DNA of 7,055 bases, taken from NCBI GenBank assembly GCA_945861165.1, contig CAMATO010000053.1, forward strand, positions 1 to 7,055. The letters run 5' to 3'. A program made the translations under genes and the position numbers. How positions within the stretch are numbered: the first letter of the stretch is position 1; every line of letters begins with the position of its first letter. Below the pieces are notes generated by a model, which saw only the letters and a list, made by a program, of their open reading frames with translations, had not been told where the DNA came from and searched no databases. The stretch is from Bifidobacterium breve (GTDB lineage Bacteria > Actinomycetota > Actinomycetes > S36-B12 > UBA5976). Below are positions 5,050-7,055 of the stretch, piece by piece.

Positions 5050-6287
5050 TTTTTAGCCTTAAGTGATTCATTTGGGATATCGTGGCCCATCTTATTTTTT
5101 TTAGTTGATAAATAATCAACGTTCTTTTCATTTACTTGTGCAACCAAGGCTACACGTTCCACAATCTTTAGTCCGTAACCTTCTAGTCCTGCCCTCTTAG
5201 CTGGATTATTAGTTAACAGTTTCATTGTTTTTACACCTAAGTCAACTAAGATTTGGGCACCAGTTCCGTAATCCCTGGCATCTGCGGGAAAACCTAACTC
5301 TAGATTAGCTTGGACTGTATCTCTACCTTTATCTTGCAAACCATAGGCGGCAATTTTGTTTAGTAAACCTATGCTTCGACCCTCATGTCCACGAACATAC
5401 AAAACAATGCCACGTCCATTTTCGGAAATTGTTTTCATGGCGAGTTGTAATTGATCGCCACAATCACATCTCAATGACCCCATAACATCACCAGTTAAAC
5501 ACTCAGAATGAACTCTCACTAAAACATCTTCTCCATCACCGATATCACCTGCAACTAAAGCAATATGAGATATGCCATCGATAATGGACTTGTAGCCAAA
5601 AGCCTTGAAGGTACCGAATTTAGTTGGTAATTCACTGGTCGAAACTAACTCAATTTGTTTCTCATGCTTTCTACGGTAAGAAATAATATCTGCAATAGAA
5701 ATGAATTTCAAATTATTTTCACGAGCAAACCGATAACTAGATTCGTACTTACGAATTGATCCATCATCTTCAACCAGCTCTGCAATAACAGCAATTGGAT
5801 TAAGCCCAGCCAACTTTGCTAAATCGATACCAGCTTCTGTGTGGCCAGCTCTTCTCAAAACTCCACCTTGAGCTGCTCGCAATGGAAAAATATGGCCTGG
5901 TTTTGAAACATCAGTTGATTTCGAATTTCTGTCTGCTAACACTTTGATGGTGCGACAACGATCCTCAGCTGAAATTCCAGTTGTTATCCCAATTGCTGCG
6001 TCAACTGAAACACTGAAAGCAGTTGATTTCTTGTCTTCATTTATTGCAGTCATGGGTGGCAAATTCAAACGATCTAAATCCTCTGCCAGCATCGGTACAC
6101 AGACCACACCTGAAGTATTTTTTATCATAAAATTCATTGATTCAGTTGTGATTAATGTGCCAGCGAGAACTAGATCTCCCTCATTTTCTCTGTCTTCATC
6201 GTCTACTACTACTAAAGCTTTTCCGGCTTTAAATTCCTCTATCGCACTTTCTATTGAATCAAATTCGACTTTGTTGTCATCGCTCAT
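5046..6287 (-). CDS. ribBA: Bifunctional DHBP synthase / GTP cyclohydrolase II
   Basis: This fused enzyme supplies both precursors of riboflavin. The RibB half (about 8-205) turns ribulose 5-phosphate into 3,4-dihydroxy-2-butanone 4-phosphate and formate. The RibA half (about 215-390) opens GTP to the pyrimidine precursor. RibB motifs are the acidic metal-binding loop DDEDRENEGDL at 29-39 and AGHTEAGIDLAKLAG at 147-161. RibA shows its zinc ligands Cys263, Cys274 and Cys276 in ECLTGDVMGSLRCDCGDQ, then RGHEGRSIGL, and the catalytic Tyr340 in DARDYGTGAQIL. NNPAKRAGLEGYGL follows at 360-373. Both active sites look intact. The frame extends to a TTG at 6368, but ATG at 6287 (MSDDNKVEFDS) gives the normal 413-residue length, and the earlier residues overlap ribE and resemble nothing. 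The start overlaps ribE by 11 bases, with GGA as a weak ribosome site. Confidence 0.96.
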   Translation of the reverse strand: MSDDNKVEFDSIESAIEEFKAGKALVVVDDEDRENEGDLVLAGTLITTESMNFMIKNTSGVVCVPMLAEDLDRLNLPPMTAINEDKKSTAFSVSVDAAIGITTGISAEDRCRTIKVLADRNSKSTDVSKPGHIFPLRAAQGGVLRRAGHTEAGIDLAKLAGLNPIAVIAELVEDDGSIRKYESSYRFARENNLKFISIADIISYRRKHEKQIELVSTSELPTKFGTFKAFGYKSIIDGISHIALVAGDIGDGEDVLVRVHSECLTGDVMGSLRCDCGDQLQLAMKTISENGRGIVLYVRGHEGRSIGLLNKIAAYGLQDKGRDTVQANLELGFPADARDYGTGAQILVDLGVKTMKLLTNNPAKRAGLEGYGLKIVERVALVAQVNEKNVDYLSTKKNKMGHDIPNESLKAKK

Positions 6288-6891
6288 TTTGCATCCGTAA
6301 GTTTTGCGCAATATATTTACCGACTTGGTCAAATTCAATATTGACTTGGCTACCGACCTGTAAAGCATTGAGTGTTGTTTTACTTAAAGTCACAGGCACT
6401 AATGAGACTTCGAGCCAAGGCTGCTTATCCTCAACCTGTAAATCACTGATGGTCAAAGAAACTCCATCTAGACTGATAGATCCTTTACTAACGATTAAAT
6501 TTTTGAAATCATTGTCAAAACCAATTCTTAATACTGACCAAGAATCTGACTGAGATATCTTTAAAACAATTCCAGTGGTATCAATATGACCTGAACTGGG
6601 ATGGCCGCCTACTAAGTCTTGAAATGTCGCCGATTTCTCAACGTTGACTAATGACCCGATTTTTATGCTGGCCATTTTTGTTTTTGATAAGGTTTCGTTA
6701 ATTGCGGTAAACGATAGCGAATCACCGTTTATCTTTTCAATTGTTAAACAAACACCGTCAATGGATACGCTATCTCCGATTTGTGACGAAGCGTTCAAAT
6801 CTTTGCAATCAATTTCAAGTCTTAATGAATGGTCACCCAAATCTTGCACGTGTATTACGACACCGATGTGTTGAACAATACCTGTAAACAT
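6277..6891 (-). CDS. ribE: Riboflavin synthase, alpha chain
   Basis: Riboflavin synthase converts two molecules of 6,7-dimethyl-8-ribityllumazine into riboflavin and the pyrimidine precursor, the last step of the pathway. The symbol ribC is also used. The 204 residues show the two homologous beta-barrel repeats: the first begins MFTGIVQHIG and has GDSVSIDGVCLTIEK at 39-53, the second has KGSISLDGVSLTISD at 136-150. Cys48, His102 in GGHPSSGHID, Ser145 and Thr147 match residues important in the E. coli enzyme. The C-terminal TLSKTTLNALQVGSQVNIEFDQVGKYI is typical, ending with a short trimerisation tail. The position often occupied by His or Glu in IPxT is Val here (165-168, VPVT), probably tolerated. 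The ATG follows ribD by 18 bases; GGAG stands only 2 bases before it, a tight spacing. Confidence 0.96.
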   Translation of the reverse strand: MFTGIVQHIGVVIHVQDLGDHSLRLEIDCKDLNASSQIGDSVSIDGVCLTIEKINGDSLSFTAINETLSKTKMASIKIGSLVNVEKSATFQDLVGGHPSSGHIDTTGIVLKISQSDSWSVLRIGFDNDFKNLIVSKGSISLDGVSLTISDLQVEDKQPWLEVSLVPVTLSKTTLNALQVGSQVNIEFDQVGKYIAQNLRMQNER

Positions 6892-6909
6892 ATCTCCAAC
6901 TTCAAATAT

Positions 6910-7055
6910 CTATCTGAGAGAGACTCTTATTCTTAGATCTCTTCCTACTAATTCAACACTAGTTATGTTGTAAGTGCGATTTAAAACTGGATGTATCATT
7001 TCGTCAAATATCGCCCTTCCTTGGCCAATAAGGCTGGGTGCCAGGTAGATCACGA
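6910..7055 (-). CDS. ribD: Bifunctional deaminase/reductase RibD, C-terminal end only
   Basis: Only the last 47 codons and the TAG stop are inside the window; the gene continues past base 7055. The residues read VIYLAPSLIGQGRAIFDEM, then a spacer, then ITSVELVGRDLRIRVSLR. This is the C-terminal edge of the RibD reductase domain, with the family's YLAPxLIG(G/Q)G and the final strand (V..vG.DlrI). RibD performs the deamination and side-chain reduction following GTP cyclohydrolase II. Its place as the gene before ribE fits a ribD-ribE-ribBA-ribH operon. Because so few residues are visible, the deaminase half and any FMN riboswitch upstream cannot be judged. Confidence 0.88.
   Translation of the reverse strand, partial: VIYLAPSLIGQGRAIFDEMIHPVLNRTYNITSVELVGRDLRIRVSLR

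Noticed and set aside
5944..6300. Plus-strand open frame of 118 codons antisense to ribBA
   Set aside because: It lies opposite intact RibB motifs, and the Ser-rich product is typical of reverse-strand shadows. Similar plus-strand frames at 3132-3425, 4449-4757, 4757-5056 and 6254-6553 were rejected for the same reason.
6254..6310. Frameshift or sequencing error between ribE and ribBA
   Set aside because: The overlap is a normal 11-base coupling: RibE ends naturally after its barrel and tail, and RibBA has a proper ATG start with a complete N terminus.
6288..6368. Longer RibBA starting at TTG 6368
   Set aside because: The extra 27 residues overlap the ribE coding sequence and are not expected in the family; ATG at 6287 gives the usual start.

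Overview
The window is a single-direction block: every gene that can be supported lies on the minus strand, so transcription runs from base 7055 towards base 1. The organism is most likely a small-genome, AT-rich actinobacterium; GC looks to be around 40 % by eye. The protein sequences (actinobacterial-type IF3, SseB-family protein, long-form HisG, fused RibBA) and the gene order ribD-ribE-ribBA-ribH-hisE-hisG-sseB-like-infC-rpmI-rplT-RNA methyltransferase-pheS resemble Actinomycetota. The low GC and near absence of spacers recall the streamlined freshwater or marine lineages such as Nanopelagicales. That placement is inference from composition and synteny; no marker gene was searched.

In transcription order, the first part is a riboflavin operon: the last codons of ribD (7055-6910), riboflavin synthase (6891-6277), the bifunctional RibBA (6287-5046) and lumazine synthase (5049-4576). 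ribE/ribBA overlap by 11 bases and ribBA/ribH overlap as ATGA. After a 57-base gap come the first two histidine steps, hisE (4518-4255) and hisG (4245-3397). An SseB-family protein follows, its start inside the end of hisG (3409-2771). Riboflavin and histidine synthesis both begin from purine nucleotides (GTP for RibA, ATP for HisG) and use pentose phosphates, so they make metabolically sensible neighbours.

A 197-base non-coding stretch (2770-2574) then separates this metabolic part from a translation operon: infC, rpmI, rplT, a SpoU/TrmH-family RNA methyltransferase and the 5' part of pheS, which is cut by the window edge. The stretch is not empty. It has a -10-like element overlapping the sseB-like stop codon, two GC-rich small hairpins, and a hairpin that would bury the infC Shine-Dalgarno sequence. 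infC itself most probably starts at an AUC codon, the kind of weak start through which IF3 represses its own synthesis.

No insertion sequence, CRISPR array, tRNA, rRNA, prophage or transfer signature was seen, and the gene content is ordinary core metabolism. The items most worth a second look are regulatory: the infC leader with its AUC start and SD hairpin; a possible leader peptide with two adjacent Phe codons before pheS, whose codons can pair with the pheS SD; and a perfect 12-bp inverted repeat built into the start of the methyltransferase gene just after rplT.
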